Origin: Bacillota bacterium
Lineage (GTDB): Bacteria; Bacillota; SHA-98; UBA4971
Direction: 5' to 3'
Assembly: GCA_014360195.1 (NCBI GenBank)
Contig: JACIXY010000001.1
Location: 398,588-462,587, forward strand
DNA length: 64,000 nt
The translations under genes and the position numbers were made by a program. Shown here piece after piece: positions 25,166 to 33,969 of the stretch. Below the pieces are notes generated by a model, which worked only from the letters and a program-made list of their open reading frames with translations, did not search any database and was not told the DNA's origin. Numbering within the stretch: the first letter of the stretch is position 1; every line of letters starts with the position of its first letter.

Positions 25166-27143
25166 CTCCCTGGATCTGCCGCAAGACTTGAAGCGGCTTT
25201 CACCGCAGGACCTCGACCAGCTTGCGTCGGAGATCCGCGAAGAGATCATCCAGACGGTGGCGAAGACCGGGGGGCACCTCGCGCCCAGCCTTGGGGCCGT
25301 GGATCTAGCCATCGCTCTGCACGCTGTGCTGGACAGCCCCAGGGACAAGATCATCTGGGACGTCGGCCATCAGGCGTACGCACACAAGATCCTCACCGGA
25401 CGCCATGCGGTGTTTGGCAGCCTCAGGCAATTCGGAGGCATCAGTGGGTTCCCCAGGCGCGACGAGAGCCCCCATGATGCCTTTAACACCGGCCACTCGA
25501 GCACCTCCATCTCGGCGGCGCTCGGCATGGCGAAAGCCCGGGACCTCAAGGGCGAGGATTTCACGGTCGTCGCGGTCATCGGCGACGGCTCGCTCACAGG
25601 AGGCATGGCTTTCGAAGCCCTGAACCATGCGGGCCATCTGAAGACCGACCTCATCGTGGTGCTGAATGACAACGAGATGTCCATATCCCCCAATGTAGGA
25701 GCGCTCGCGTCCTACCTCGCCAGACTGCGAACAGAGCCGCGCCTTTTGAAGCTGCGGCAGGACATCGAGCGCATGCTCGAAGGCATCCCGCGTATCGGCA
25801 AGGAGCTTGCCGAAAGCGTGAGGAGGCTCAAGGGAAGCGTCAAGTACCTTGTTGTGCCGGGCATGCTCTTCGAGAACCTGGGGTTTACTTACCTCGGGCC
25901 GCTCGACGGCCACGACATTCCGTCCATCATGCGGACGGTCGAGGATGCGCGGGCTAAAGGCGGCCCTGTGCTCATCCACGTCGTTACGAAGAAGGGGCGC
26001 GGCTACGCGCCGGCGGAGGCCGACCCGCGCAAGTTCCACGGTGTGGGCGGGTTCGACGTGGCTTCCGGAGAACTTTCACGTTCACCAGGACCGCCTACCT
26101 ACACTCAGGTGTTCGGCGAGACCGTCGCCAGGCTTGCGGCGGGCGACCCGCGAATCGTGGCGATAACAGCCGCGATGCCTGACGGCACGGGGCTGGATAT
26201 CTTCGGGCGGCTCCATCCCGAGCGCTTCTTCGACGTGGGCATAGCCGAGCAGCATGCCGTGACCCTGGCGGCCGGGTTTGCGAGCCAGGGGCTCATCCCG
26301 GTCGCGGCCATCTACTCCACGTTCCTTCAGAGAGCGTACGATCAGATCGTTCACGACGTGGCCCTCCAGGGGCTTCACGTGGTTTTCGCCGTGGACAGGG
26401 CAGGGCTTGTGGGGGAGGACGGTCCCACCCACCACGGGGCGTTCGACCTCGCCTACCTGCGTAGCGTTCCGGGCATGACGGTGATGTCGCCGGCCGACGA
26501 GGAGGAGCTTGTGGCCATGCTTTCCGCTGCGCTTGCCATGGACGGGCCTGTCGCGGTGCGATACCCGAGGTCCCAGGGATGGGGACAGGCCGCCCTGCGG
26601 CCGGCCAGCCCGATCGAGCACGGCAGGGGCGTCCTCGTCCGGGACGGAGACGACGTGGCGATCGTGGCCATCGGCAGCATGGTCCACCCATCCCTTCAGG
26701 CAGCGGTGCTTCTCGAGCGGAAGGGAATACGCGCTGCTGTGGTCAACGCGAGGTTCGCAAAACCTCTGGACGAAGACCTTCTATTCGAGGTGGCCGGGCG
26801 CTGCGGCCGGGTGGTCGTGGTGGAGGAAGGAACCCCGGTGGGCGGCTTCGGTAGCGCCGTGGCTGAAACGCTCGCACGGCGCGGCCGCGGCGGACATGCC
26901 ATCGCCCTCCGCCATCTTGCGCTCCCCGACGCCTTCGTCCAGCACGGATCTCGCGAGGCGCTCCTCGCCGCATGCGGCCTCACGCCGAGCCACATTGCCA
27001 GGGCCGCGGTGGACCTCTGCGAGGCTGCTGGCACGGATGCGACGCGGAAGCGGCGAAGTTCTCCTCCCAGAGAGCGCAATGAGCTGGCGGCGGGCGCGGA
27101 GGTGACCGGGTGGCAGGCTCAGACGATGCTATTGAGAGAGTAG
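25143..27143 (+). CDS. dxs: 1-deoxy-D-xylulose-5-phosphate synthase
   Basis: Dxs condenses pyruvate and glyceraldehyde 3-phosphate with thiamine diphosphate, the first step of the MEP isoprenoid pathway. It has 666 residues, including the TPP motif GDGSLTGGMAFEALNHAG, the DGHD segment in YLGPLDGHDIPS, the transketolase Pyr domain with FFDVGIAEQHAVTLAAG, and the C-terminal transketolase domain. The C-terminal 45 residues are Arg/Ala-rich and beyond the usual end near 620. The start is ATG at 25143 after GAGAGATA. It overlaps oapA upstream and tlyA downstream (34 bp), consistent with one mRNA. Confidence 0.95.
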   Translation: MRVARLLDSLDLPQDLKRLSPQDLDQLASEIREEIIQTVAKTGGHLAPSLGAVDLAIALHAVLDSPRDKIIWDVGHQAYAHKILTGRHAVFGSLRQFGGISGFPRRDESPHDAFNTGHSSTSISAALGMAKARDLKGEDFTVVAVIGDGSLTGGMAFEALNHAGHLKTDLIVVLNDNEMSISPNVGALASYLARLRTEPRLLKLRQDIERMLEGIPRIGKELAESVRRLKGSVKYLVVPGMLFENLGFTYLGPLDGHDIPSIMRTVEDARAKGGPVLIHVVTKKGRGYAPAEADPRKFHGVGGFDVASGELSRSPGPPTYTQVFGETVARLAAGDPRIVAITAAMPDGTGLDIFGRLHPERFFDVGIAEQHAVTLAAGFASQGLIPVAAIYSTFLQRAYDQIVHDVALQGLHVVFAVDRAGLVGEDGPTHHGAFDLAYLRSVPGMTVMSPADEEELVAMLSAALAMDGPVAVRYPRSQGWGQAALRPASPIEHGRGVLVRDGDDVAIVAIGSMVHPSLQAAVLLERKGIRAAVVNARFAKPLDEDLLFEVAGRCGRVVVVEEGTPVGGFGSAVAETLARRGRGGHAIALRHLALPDAFVQHGSREALLAACGLTPSHIARAAVDLCEAAGTDATRKRRSSPPRERNELAAGAEVTGWQAQTMLLRE

Positions 27144-27997
27144 GCGGCGGAAGGGCTGGCGAAGGCTCTGCGAGGCAGCGCGTCGAGGCACGTAGCCGCC
27201 TGGACGTGCTGCTCGTGGATCGCGGGATGTTCGAGACCAGGGAAAAAGCCCGGCGGGCAATCATGGCGGGAGAGGTCCTGGTGGACGGGGTGCGACAGGA
27301 CAAGCCCGGCATCAGGGTACCTCTCTCGGCAAGGATCGAGCTCAAGCCAGCAAGAGAGCCCTATGTCAGCAGAGGTGGCGAGAAGCTGGAGAAAGCCCTC
27401 CACGAGTTCGGCGTTGATGTGGCGGGCAAGGTCGCCATCGACGTGGGCGCGTCCACAGGCGGCTTCACCGATTGCCTGCTTCGCCACGGAGCCAGGCGGG
27501 TCTACGCTATCGATGTGGGTTACGGCCAACTCGCGTGGGAGCTTCGGAATGACCCCAGAGTGGTGGTGCTCGAGCGCACCAACGTGAGGTACCTCGAGTC
27601 TGACGCCGTGCCTGAGAAAGCCGACATCTGTACCATAGACGTTTCGTTCATATCCATAACGAAATTCCTCGAGCACCTTTTGACCTTCCTCTCTCCCGGC
27701 GCGGCCGTTGTAACGCTCGTGAAACCCCAGTTCGAGGCAGGAAGGGAAAAGGTGGGGAAGGGCGGGGTCGTACGAGACCCGGAGGTGCACGTGGAGACGC
27801 TCCTGCGGGTGATAGAGTTCATGACAACGTGCGATCTTGAGATCCGCGGCGTCACCCACTCCCCGATAAAGGGGCCTGCAGGAAACATCGAGTTTTTGGT
27901 GTATGCAGTAAAGGGATGGCAGGGCGATTCTGCTGTCGATGCACTTGACCGCAGGGTACGCGAGGTGGTGCGCGCAGCCCACCGTGATCTCGACTAA
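27110..27997 (+). CDS. tlyA: TlyA family rRNA 2'-O-methyltransferase (YqxC)
   Basis: TlyA-family enzymes methylate ribose 2'-hydroxyls of rRNA (C1409 and C1920 in mycobacteria). It has 295 residues: an N-terminal S4 RNA-binding domain (LDVLLVDRGMFETREKARRAIMAGEVLV) and an FtsJ-like methyltransferase domain with the AdoMet motif AIDVGASTGGFTDCLL, a DVSFISITK motif and the KPQFE segment. The start is GTG at 27110, 6 bp after GGAGGTGA and within dxs. The first 25 residues are variable. Confidence 0.93.
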   Translation: MAGSDDAIERVGGGRAGEGSARQRVEARSRLDVLLVDRGMFETREKARRAIMAGEVLVDGVRQDKPGIRVPLSARIELKPAREPYVSRGGEKLEKALHEFGVDVAGKVAIDVGASTGGFTDCLLRHGARRVYAIDVGYGQLAWELRNDPRVVVLERTNVRYLESDAVPEKADICTIDVSFISITKFLEHLLTFLSPGAAVVTLVKPQFEAGREKVGKGGVVRDPEVHVETLLRVIEFMTTCDLEIRGVTHSPIKGPAGNIEFLVYAVKGWQGDSAVDALDRRVREVVRAAHRDLD

Positions 27998-28101
27998 GGC
28001 AACTCCTGGAAAGCTCCGAACGATCTCCGAACGTGGAACGTGCACCCCGGCGGTTGGGCGTGTTGTGCGCGAGTCGTCATATGGGCAGGAGATTGCGGAA
28101 G

Positions 28102-28959
28102 ATGAGGATCGGCCTGATAACCCACCTTGGAAAGCACGCCGCGGTGGACGCGGCGAAAGAGCTCTTGAGATTCCTGCCGGCACGCGGGGTGCAGGTCCTG
28201 CTGGACCCCGACTCCGCCCGCGAGTTCGGCCTTGCTGATCTGTCGTTCGGCGAGGACGCCATCGGCAAGAAGCTCGACCTGGCCGTGGTCCTGGGCGGGG
28301 ACGGCGCCCTCCTCAATGCGGCTCGCCGCCTCGCCGGCAGCGAGGTTCCCATCCTCGGTGTGAACGTCGGCCACCTGGGGTTTCTCACTGAAGTTGAGCT
28401 CCCAGACCTGTACGACGCGCTCGACAGGGTCCTCAGCGGCCGCTACACCGTGGAGGAAAGGATGATGCTGCGTGCGCAGGTGACCCGCGTCTCTAAAGGA
28501 GCCGTGGGAGATTTCATCGGGCTAAACGACGTGGTTGTCACGAAGGGCGCATTCGCCAGGATGATAAGGCTCAAGACGTACATCGGACCGAACTTCATCG
28601 GCACGTATCCTGCAGACGGAGCGATAGTCGCGAGCCCCACAGGCTCCACCGGCTATTCGCTCTCTGCGGGGGGCCCCATCGTGGACCCGGTGATCGACAC
28701 CCTGATACTGACGTTCATCTGTCCGCACACTCTGGCGGCGAGATCCTTCGTTGCCTCCCGGAAAGACACGGTGAGGATAATCGTATCCGCTCCCAACGAG
28801 GAAGTCATGCTGACCGTCGACGGCCAGGTGGGCTTTCGGCTGGAAAACCGCGACGAGGTCCTTGTGGAAGCCGCCACGACCAAGACCCGGCTTGTGAAGC
28901 TCGGGCGTCGCAGCTTCTACGAGGTCCTCAGGACACGTCTTGCGGAAGGGAACGTGTAG
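28102..28959 (+). CDS. nadK: NAD kinase
   Basis: NadK phosphorylates NAD to NADP. It has 285 residues with the nucleotide motif VLGGDGALLNAAR, NVGHLGFLTEVE, the NE/D-type motif (GLNDVVVTKG), and the conserved glycine-rich SPTGSTGYSLSAGGPIV. ATG at 28102 gives the standard N-terminus (MRIGLITHLGKHAAV) behind AGGAGA; ATG at 28081 and GTG at 28033 are possible longer starts. The position between tlyA and argR is usual in Clostridia. Confidence 0.94.
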   Translation: MRIGLITHLGKHAAVDAAKELLRFLPARGVQVLLDPDSAREFGLADLSFGEDAIGKKLDLAVVLGGDGALLNAARRLAGSEVPILGVNVGHLGFLTEVELPDLYDALDRVLSGRYTVEERMMLRAQVTRVSKGAVGDFIGLNDVVVTKGAFARMIRLKTYIGPNFIGTYPADGAIVASPTGSTGYSLSAGGPIVDPVIDTLILTFICPHTLAARSFVASRKDTVRIIVSAPNEEVMLTVDGQVGFRLENRDEVLVEAATTKTRLVKLGRRSFYEVLRTRLAEGNV

Positions 28960-28972
28960 GAAGGTGAAATCG

Positions 28973-29449
28973 TTGAAAGCCAAGCGCCATGCCAGGGTGC
29001 TCAAGATCATCAGGGACAAAGTAGTGGAGACGCAGGAGGATCTCGCCCGCGAGCTGCGCAAGGAGGGCTTCAAGGTCACGCAGGCCACCGTGTCGCGCGA
29101 CATAAAGGAACTTCGCATAACGAAGCTCCCGATGAGCGACGGTCGGTATCGCTACGGCCTTCCCCACGAGCGCTCGCAGGAAGAGGCTCACCGGCGCCTC
29201 GCGAGGCTCTTTGCGGACTCCGTCGTCGCAGTTGACTTCAGTGAAAACCTCGTCGTCGTGAAGACCCTGACCGGCAACGCCCACGCGGTGGCCGCAGCTA
29301 TCGACGAGGCCGATTTCAAGGAGATCGTGGGCACCATCGCTGGTGACGACACCATTCTCGCGGTGGTGCGGCCGAAGTCCGCCGTGCCTGAGGTGCTCGA
29401 GAGGTTCAACAAGCTGCGAAAGCCTTCGCCGGAGGAACGCGATGTCTGA
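28973..29449 (+). CDS. argR: Arginine repressor ArgR/AhrC
   Basis: ArgR is the hexameric arginine-dependent regulator of arginine biosynthesis and catabolism. It has 158 residues: the N-terminal winged helix (KRHARVLKIIRDKVVETQEDLARELR, QATVSRDIKELRITK) and the C-terminal oligomerisation domain with the arginine-binding GTIAGDDTI. TTG at 28973 follows GGAAGGTGA by about 7 bp and gives the family-standard start. The TGA stop (29447-29449) lies inside the left end of the next repeat element. Confidence 0.95.
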   Translation: MKAKRHARVLKIIRDKVVETQEDLARELRKEGFKVTQATVSRDIKELRITKLPMSDGRYRYGLPHERSQEEAHRRLARLFADSVVAVDFSENLVVVKTLTGNAHAVAAAIDEADFKEIVGTIAGDDTILAVVRPKSAVPEVLERFNKLRKPSPEERDV

Positions 29450-29645
29450 GTGGGAGTGCAGAAATGCTCGAGGTTTCGGGGAGGGGTTGCCGGTGATTGC
29501 ACGAGGGGTGTCAAGAATGCGGCCGGTGGCCCGACCGGCCGGATTCTTGGCGAAGCGCGCCCCGCCTGGGGCGCCGTCCCCGAGTGCAACACCGGCAACC
29601 CCCAGATGTTGGCAAAGCGGGAGGAACCAACGAACCCTCACTTAG
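29446..29645 (+). repeat. CTAAGTG intergenic element, long copy with extra hairpins
   Basis: It starts CTGAGTGGGAGTGC and ends AACCCTCACTTAG. It shares with the other copies the GCAGAAATGCTC segment, GGGGTTGCCGGTGAT, and GTGCAACACCGGCAACCC. About 70 extra bases inside form two strong hairpins (GGCCGGTGGCCCGACCGGCC within CAAGAAT/ATTCTTG; then GCGCCCCGCCTGGGGCGC). It fills the argR-recN gap, with the argR stop codon in its left end and recN starting 18 bp after its right end. Confidence 0.85.
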
Positions 29646-29662
29646 GCCGGTGGTGAGCTAGC

Positions 29663-31435
29663 GTGCTTCTTGAGCTTCAAATCAGGGACTTCGCCCTTGT
29701 GGAAGAGGTCGAGCTCAAGTTCGAGGAAGGGTTCAATGTCCTCTCGGGGGAGACCGGCGCAGGCAAGTCCATCATCATCGGTGCCGTGACGCTCCTCCTG
29801 GGCGGGCGGGCCTCCTCGGAGCACATCCGCACAGGCGCGGACGAGGCTGTCATACACGGGGTATTCGCCGTCCCAGAGGGTTCGGCAGCCCGCCGGGCCA
29901 TCGAAGGCCTCGGCATCGACATCGGCGACGACGACCTCGTGGTCATCTCCCGCACCATCTCGAGGTCTGGAAGGAACCAGTGCAGGGTGAACGGGCGCCC
30001 GGTGACGCAAGGGATGCTGTCCGGCATCGGAGAGCACCTCGTGGACATCCACGGCCAGCACGAACACCAGTCGCTGCTTCGGGTGGGGCGCCACATAGAG
30101 TTCCTCGACGAGTTCGCAGGCGCGGAGGCGCTCAAGCTCCGCGAGCAAGTGAGGTCGCACCATGACCGCCTGCTCGAGCTGGAGGGAAGGCTTGCCGCCC
30201 TCCGGTCGGGCGAAAGGGAGAGAGCGCAGCGCCTGGATCTTCTCGAGTTCCAGGCCCGCGAGATCGACGCCGCACGGCTTTCGCCGGGGGAGGATATCCG
30301 GCTCGCAAGAGACCGGGCGGTGCTCGCGGCTGCAGACCAGCTTTACGCCCACGCCAGCGCGGCGTATACCGCGCTGCGCGGAAGCGAGGCCGGCATGACG
30401 GGCGCATCTGACGCCATAGCCGCGGCCATCTCGGAGATCGAAGCCATTCTGAAGGTAGACGACTCGGTAAAGGGTGCAGCAGAGCTGCTTCAAAGCGCGC
30501 TCGCAGCGTGCGAGGAAGCGGCCAGGGCAATCCGGGTGTACAGGGACGGCATCGAGGTGGACCCGGCGCGACTTGCCCTGATCGAGGAGCGGCTTTCGGC
30601 GCTACAGCGCCTGAAGAGGAAATACGGCGATACGGTGGACGAGATCCTTGAGTTCCGCCGCAGAATCGGCGAGGAACTCGAGAAGGCCGCATCCTCGGAG
30701 GAGGAAATAGCAAGGATCGAGGACGAGCTTGCCAGGGTGAGGGCTTCTCTGGGCGCCCTCTCAGCATCCCTCCATGAAGTGCGGGTTCGCGCGGCCCGTG
30801 CCCTCGAGGAGCAGGTGGAGGCGGAGCTTGCAGACCTGAACATGGGCTCGTCCGAGTTCTACGTGAGCTTTTCCGCAAAGGAGGACCCGCAAGGCGTACC
30901 TGTGGGAGGCAGGCTTCTCGCCGTCGGCCCGAACGGCACCGATGCCGTGGAGTTCCTGCTCTCGGCGAACCCGGGCGAGCCTGCAAAGCCTCTCGCCAGG
31001 ATAGCCAGCGGGGGTGAGATATCCAGGGTCATGCTGGCGCTGAAATCGATTCTCGCCTCGGTGGACGAGGTGGGCACGCTCATATTCGACGAAATCGACA
31101 CCGGGATCGGCGGGCGCACCGCAACCGCAGTCGGTGAGAAACTCGCGGCCACGAGCCGCATGCGTCAGGTGGTGTGCGTGACGCACCTCGCGCAGATCGC
31201 AAGCATGGCCGATGTCCATTACGGCATCAGCAAGGTGGAGAAAGACGGCCGCACACGGACGGTCGTGGAGAGGCTCGAGGGCGAGGCGCGCATAGCGGAG
31301 ATCGCGAGGATGCTCGGTGGTGCCGAGCTTACGCCCACCACCTTCAAGCACGCCAGGGAAATGCTCCAGGCCGCATCACACCTTAAGGACGACGCCGCGG
31401 GTCGCTGCGTGGATCGCCGGGCTTTTGCCACCTGA
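29663..31435 (+). CDS. recN: DNA repair protein RecN
   Basis: RecN is an SMC-like ATPase that acts early in double-strand break repair. It has 590 residues: Walker A GETGAGKSIIIGA near residue 32, two long coiled-coil halves (about 150-370), the signature LLSANPGEPAKPLARIASGGEISRVMLA (split across residues 428-455) and Walker B TLIFDEIDTGIGG. The start is GTG at 29663 behind GGTGAGC. In most Bacillota recN is followed by spoIVB; here a redox island follows instead. Confidence 0.95.
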   Translation: MLLELQIRDFALVEEVELKFEEGFNVLSGETGAGKSIIIGAVTLLLGGRASSEHIRTGADEAVIHGVFAVPEGSAARRAIEGLGIDIGDDDLVVISRTISRSGRNQCRVNGRPVTQGMLSGIGEHLVDIHGQHEHQSLLRVGRHIEFLDEFAGAEALKLREQVRSHHDRLLELEGRLAALRSGERERAQRLDLLEFQAREIDAARLSPGEDIRLARDRAVLAAADQLYAHASAAYTALRGSEAGMTGASDAIAAAISEIEAILKVDDSVKGAAELLQSALAACEEAARAIRVYRDGIEVDPARLALIEERLSALQRLKRKYGDTVDEILEFRRRIGEELEKAASSEEEIARIEDELARVRASLGALSASLHEVRVRAARALEEQVEAELADLNMGSSEFYVSFSAKEDPQGVPVGGRLLAVGPNGTDAVEFLLSANPGEPAKPLARIASGGEISRVMLALKSILASVDEVGTLIFDEIDTGIGGRTATAVGEKLAATSRMRQVVCVTHLAQIASMADVHYGISKVEKDGRTRTVVERLEGEARIAEIARMLGGAELTPTTFKHAREMLQAASHLKDDAAGRCVDRRAFAT

Positions 31436-31475
31436 CCCGATTGCGTCAGTCCTCACAAGGGGACCCGGTGTACGT

Positions 31476-31497
31476 CTAAGTCAGAACCCTCACTTAG
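31476..31497 (+). repeat. Terminal fragment of the CTAAGTG element
   Basis: CTAAGTCAG and AACCCTCACTTAG occur almost back to back about 40 bp after recN. The second is identical to the right end of the copy at 29446-29645. This looks like the two ends of an element left after loss of its centre. The remaining bases to 31597 show no gene. Confidence 0.55.
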
Positions 31498-31597
31498 TCA
31501 ACAAACCCGCAGGGCCTCGGTGCTCGTTATTTGACGCCATTTGTGCTGCCTTATAGAGGAAATCCCCGGGAAGCAGCGAATAGACTATGTGGTACAT

Positions 31598-31660
31598 CCC
31601 GATGAGTCCCCGCTGCGCCAGGCGGCTGCCGGCAGCGAGCGGCTATTTGCACTCATCGGG
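31598..31660 (+). other. Two-stem RNA-like hairpin in the leader of the redox operon
   Basis: CCCGATGAGT (31598-31607) pairs perfectly with ACTCATCGGG (31651-31660), enclosing a second stem CGCTGC/GCAGCG. There is no T-run. It ends 11 bp before the first gene of the following operon, so it could be a cis-regulatory RNA or an operator; it matches no riboswitch class that I recognise. Confidence 0.5.
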
Positions 31661-31671
31661 CAGGGAGTCTA

Positions 31672-32022
31672 GTGCGGGAGAGGATGGCGGAAGCGGCGAT
31701 GACAGACGCCAGGATCACGACCCACCCGATACTGGAGTTCAAGGAGGGTAAGAAGGTCACATTCACGTTCGACGGTCGGGAGATGGAGGGATACGAGGGA
31801 GAGCCGATAGCGGCGGCGCTGCACGCTGCGGGCGTGCGGGTGCTTAGAGAAAGCCCTAAACTCAACAGGCCCAGGGGCTTTTTCTGTGCCATAGGCAACT
31901 GCTCCTCATGCCTCATGACGGTGGACGGTCGTCCGAATGTGAGAGTCTGTACGGAAAAGCTGCGCGAGGGCATGCGCGTGGAAACTCAACGGGGAAAGGG
32001 TGTGCTCCTTGCGAACGACTGA
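31672..32022 (+). CDS. Small [2Fe-2S] subunit of an FAD-linked amine/amino-acid dehydrogenase
   Basis: A 116-residue protein similar to HcnA, SoxA N-terminal and OoxA-type [2Fe-2S] subunits. It has a beta-rich start (VTFTFDGREMEGYEGEPIAAALHAAGVRV) and the cysteine cluster FFCAIGNCSSCLMTVDGRPNVRVC, which fits a plant-type [2Fe-2S] site. The start is GTG at 31672 behind GGGAG; ATG at 31684 or 31699 is possible. It is the first gene of five overlapping genes and overlaps the flavoprotein by 23 bp. It probably passes electrons from the two flavin sites to ferredoxin. Confidence 0.85.
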   Translation: MRERMAEAAMTDARITTHPILEFKEGKKVTFTFDGREMEGYEGEPIAAALHAAGVRVLRESPKLNRPRGFFCAIGNCSSCLMTVDGRPNVRVCTEKLREGMRVETQRGKGVLLAND

Positions 32023-33112
32023 GATTTGTGTGATCGGTGCAGGGCCCGCGGGCCTGTGCGCTGCGATCGCCGCCCGCGACATGGGCGCTCGCGTGACCTG
32101 TGTGGATTCGGGGGACAGGCCGGGCGGGCAGCTTGTCAAGCAAACCCACAAGTTCTTCGGTTCGAGGGGCCAGTTCGCCGGGAAACGTGGAATAGATATA
32201 GCTCGCATCCTCGCGGCGCGGATCGAGGATGACCCCATGGTAGACCTCATGTTGGAGAGCACGGTCATCGGGTTCTACGATGACGGGGCTATAGGCATTG
32301 AACATGGAGACTGCCTCACTTTCCTCAAGCCCGAGCGCATTGTGTGCGCGACTGGGGCTTCCGAGAGGATGCTCGCGTTCCCGGGTAACGATCTCCCAGG
32401 CGTGTACGGGGCAGGCGCGGTCCAGACCCTCATGAACGTGCACGGCGTAAGGCCCGGGAAGGCCGTGCTCATGGTCGGAGCCGGCAACATCGGCCTCATC
32501 GTGAGCTACCAGTTGCTGCAGGCCGGGGTCGAGGTGGTGGCAGTGGTGGAGGCCATGCCCCAGGTCGGCGGGTACGATGTCCACGCCCGGAAGATCCAGA
32601 GGGCCGGCGTGCCGATCCTGACATCCCATACCGTCAAGGCCGTCCACGGCACGAGGATCGTGGAGGGGGCCACGGTATGGGCCCTGGGAAGCAACTTTCA
32701 GCCCATCCCTGGAACGGAGCGGTGTTTCCAGGTCGATACCGTGTGCCTTGCGGTCGGACTCACCCCGCTGGCAGACCTCCTCTGGCAGGCCGGGTGCAGG
32801 ATGGCGTACATCCCCGAGCTTGGCGGCCACGTCGCTCTCCGGGATGAAAACTACGAAACGTCGCGCCCGGGCGTCTACGTGGCGGGCGATCTCGCAGGTA
32901 TAGAGGAGGCCTCATCCGCCATGATAGAGGGCACCATCGCCGGGCTTGCCGCAGCGCGCTCGCTCGGGCATTCCAGGCCGGATTTCGAAGAAAGGCTCGC
33001 GACGGCAAGGGCGGAGCTCGCTGCACTCCGAGCCGGTCCGAAGGGCGAGAAGGTGCGCCGCGGAATAGACCGGCTCATGCGCCTCGGAAGGGAGGTCGGC
33101 ATCGTTGCGTGA
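32000..33112 (+). CDS. NAD(P)/FAD-dependent oxidoreductase, alpha-type subunit (HcnB/OoxA-like)
   Basis: A 370-residue flavoprotein with two Rossmann sites, the FAD GAGPAGLCAAIAARDMGA at the N-terminus and a second VGAGNIGLIVSYQLLQAG near 155. It also has the ATG motif (VCATGASER) and the C-terminal FAD motif PGVYVAGDLAGIEEASSAMIEG. It resembles the alpha subunits of hydrogen-cyanide synthase, opine oxidase and archaeal proline dehydrogenase. The start is GTG at 32000 within the preceding gene. The substrate cannot be told from sequence. Confidence 0.87.
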   Translation: MCSLRTTEICVIGAGPAGLCAAIAARDMGARVTCVDSGDRPGGQLVKQTHKFFGSRGQFAGKRGIDIARILAARIEDDPMVDLMLESTVIGFYDDGAIGIEHGDCLTFLKPERIVCATGASERMLAFPGNDLPGVYGAGAVQTLMNVHGVRPGKAVLMVGAGNIGLIVSYQLLQAGVEVVAVVEAMPQVGGYDVHARKIQRAGVPILTSHTVKAVHGTRIVEGATVWALGSNFQPIPGTERCFQVDTVCLAVGLTPLADLLWQAGCRMAYIPELGGHVALRDENYETSRPGVYVAGDLAGIEEASSAMIEGTIAGLAAARSLGHSRPDFEERLATARAELAALRAGPKGEKVRRGIDRLMRLGREVGIVA

Positions 33113-33611
33113 TGAGCCGTGCGTCGATCCGAGAACGCAGGGGCGCATCCCCGATGCCGAAAGGCGCGCGCGGGGACCGTGCGTCGTCATCGAGTGTCTT
33201 GAGGAGATCCCATGTGATCCATGCCACGACGCGTGCCGTCGGGGAGCGATCCGGCCGTTCGACGATATCAATCATCTCCCAGAGGTGGACTTTGACAGGT
33301 GTAACGGCTGCGGTGCCTGCATATCAGTGTGCCCGGGCCTTGCCATATTCGTGGTGGACGAAACCTGGAAGGAGGATCTCGCCATAGTCAGGCTCCCGTA
33401 CGAGTTCCTGCCGCTGCCTGCGCCCGGAGAAAGCGTGGTGGGGCTCGACAGGTCCGGCCGTGAGTGCTGCGCAGCCAGAGTCGTTAAGGTCGAGAAGACG
33501 AAGAAGCACGACAGGACCGCTGTCGTGTGGATAGAGGTGCCCAAGGCTCTCTCGATGGAGGTAAGGCACATCCGGGTAGGAGGGAGCGCGTGTGGCTTGC
33601 GCGAAACCTGA
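33105..33611 (+). CDS. 4Fe-4S ferredoxin-type subunit of the dehydrogenase complex
   Basis: A 168-residue protein. It has one classical 4Fe-4S motif, CNGCGACISVCPG, and upstream cysteines (CVVIECLEEIPCDPCHDACRRG) that include a CDPCHDAC pattern able to hold a second cluster. The C-terminal half is beta-rich. The TTG at 33105 overlaps the flavoprotein stop, and the gene overlaps the next by 20 bp. It is likely the electron exit from the FAD subunits to soluble ferredoxin. Confidence 0.83.
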   Translation: MRDEPCVDPRTQGRIPDAERRARGPCVVIECLEEIPCDPCHDACRRGAIRPFDDINHLPEVDFDRCNGCGACISVCPGLAIFVVDETWKEDLAIVRLPYEFLPLPAPGESVVGLDRSGRECCAARVVKVEKTKKHDRTAVVWIEVPKALSMEVRHIRVGGSACGLRET

Positions 33612-33969
33612 GGGTGAAGGTGCGCCCGGCGGCAGCGAGGGCGGAGCGGCGGCCGGCGATGTCGTCGTAATCTGCCGCTGCGAGGACGTCACGCTCGATG
33701 AAATCCGTGACCTCATCGCAAGGGGTTACACGACGATCGAGGAGATCAAGCGGATCACAAGATGCGGCATGGGGCCGTGCCAGGGCAGGACGTGCAGGCA
33801 ACTAGTGCTGGCGGAAATAGCGAGGGCTACAGCGAAAGACATAGCGAGCGTCGCCCCGGGAAGGTTCAGGCCACCCACGAAGCCTGTGCGCCTCGGCGGC
33901 GCCGTCGCGGGGGCCCCCGGCCCGGACGTTGAGGGGTTCGAAGGTGATGGCGATGAACAAGTGCGCTGA
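33592..33969 (+). CDS. BFD-like [2Fe-2S] protein of the dehydrogenase complex
   Basis: A 125-residue protein with a BFD-type [2Fe-2S] domain: ICRCEDVTLDEIRDLIARG, then RCGMGPCQGRTC, giving the four-Cys pattern seen in the C-terminal part of HcnB/SoxA and in archaeal proline dehydrogenase gamma-like subunits. Gly-rich N-terminal and Pro/Gly-rich C-terminal tails flank it. The start is GTG at 33592. The C-terminal tail overlaps the next gene by 17 bp. Confidence 0.83.
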   Translation: MACAKPEGEGAPGGSEGGAAAGDVVVICRCEDVTLDEIRDLIARGYTTIEEIKRITRCGMGPCQGRTCRQLVLAEIARATAKDIASVAPGRFRPPTKPVRLGGAVAGAPGPDVEGFEGDGDEQVR

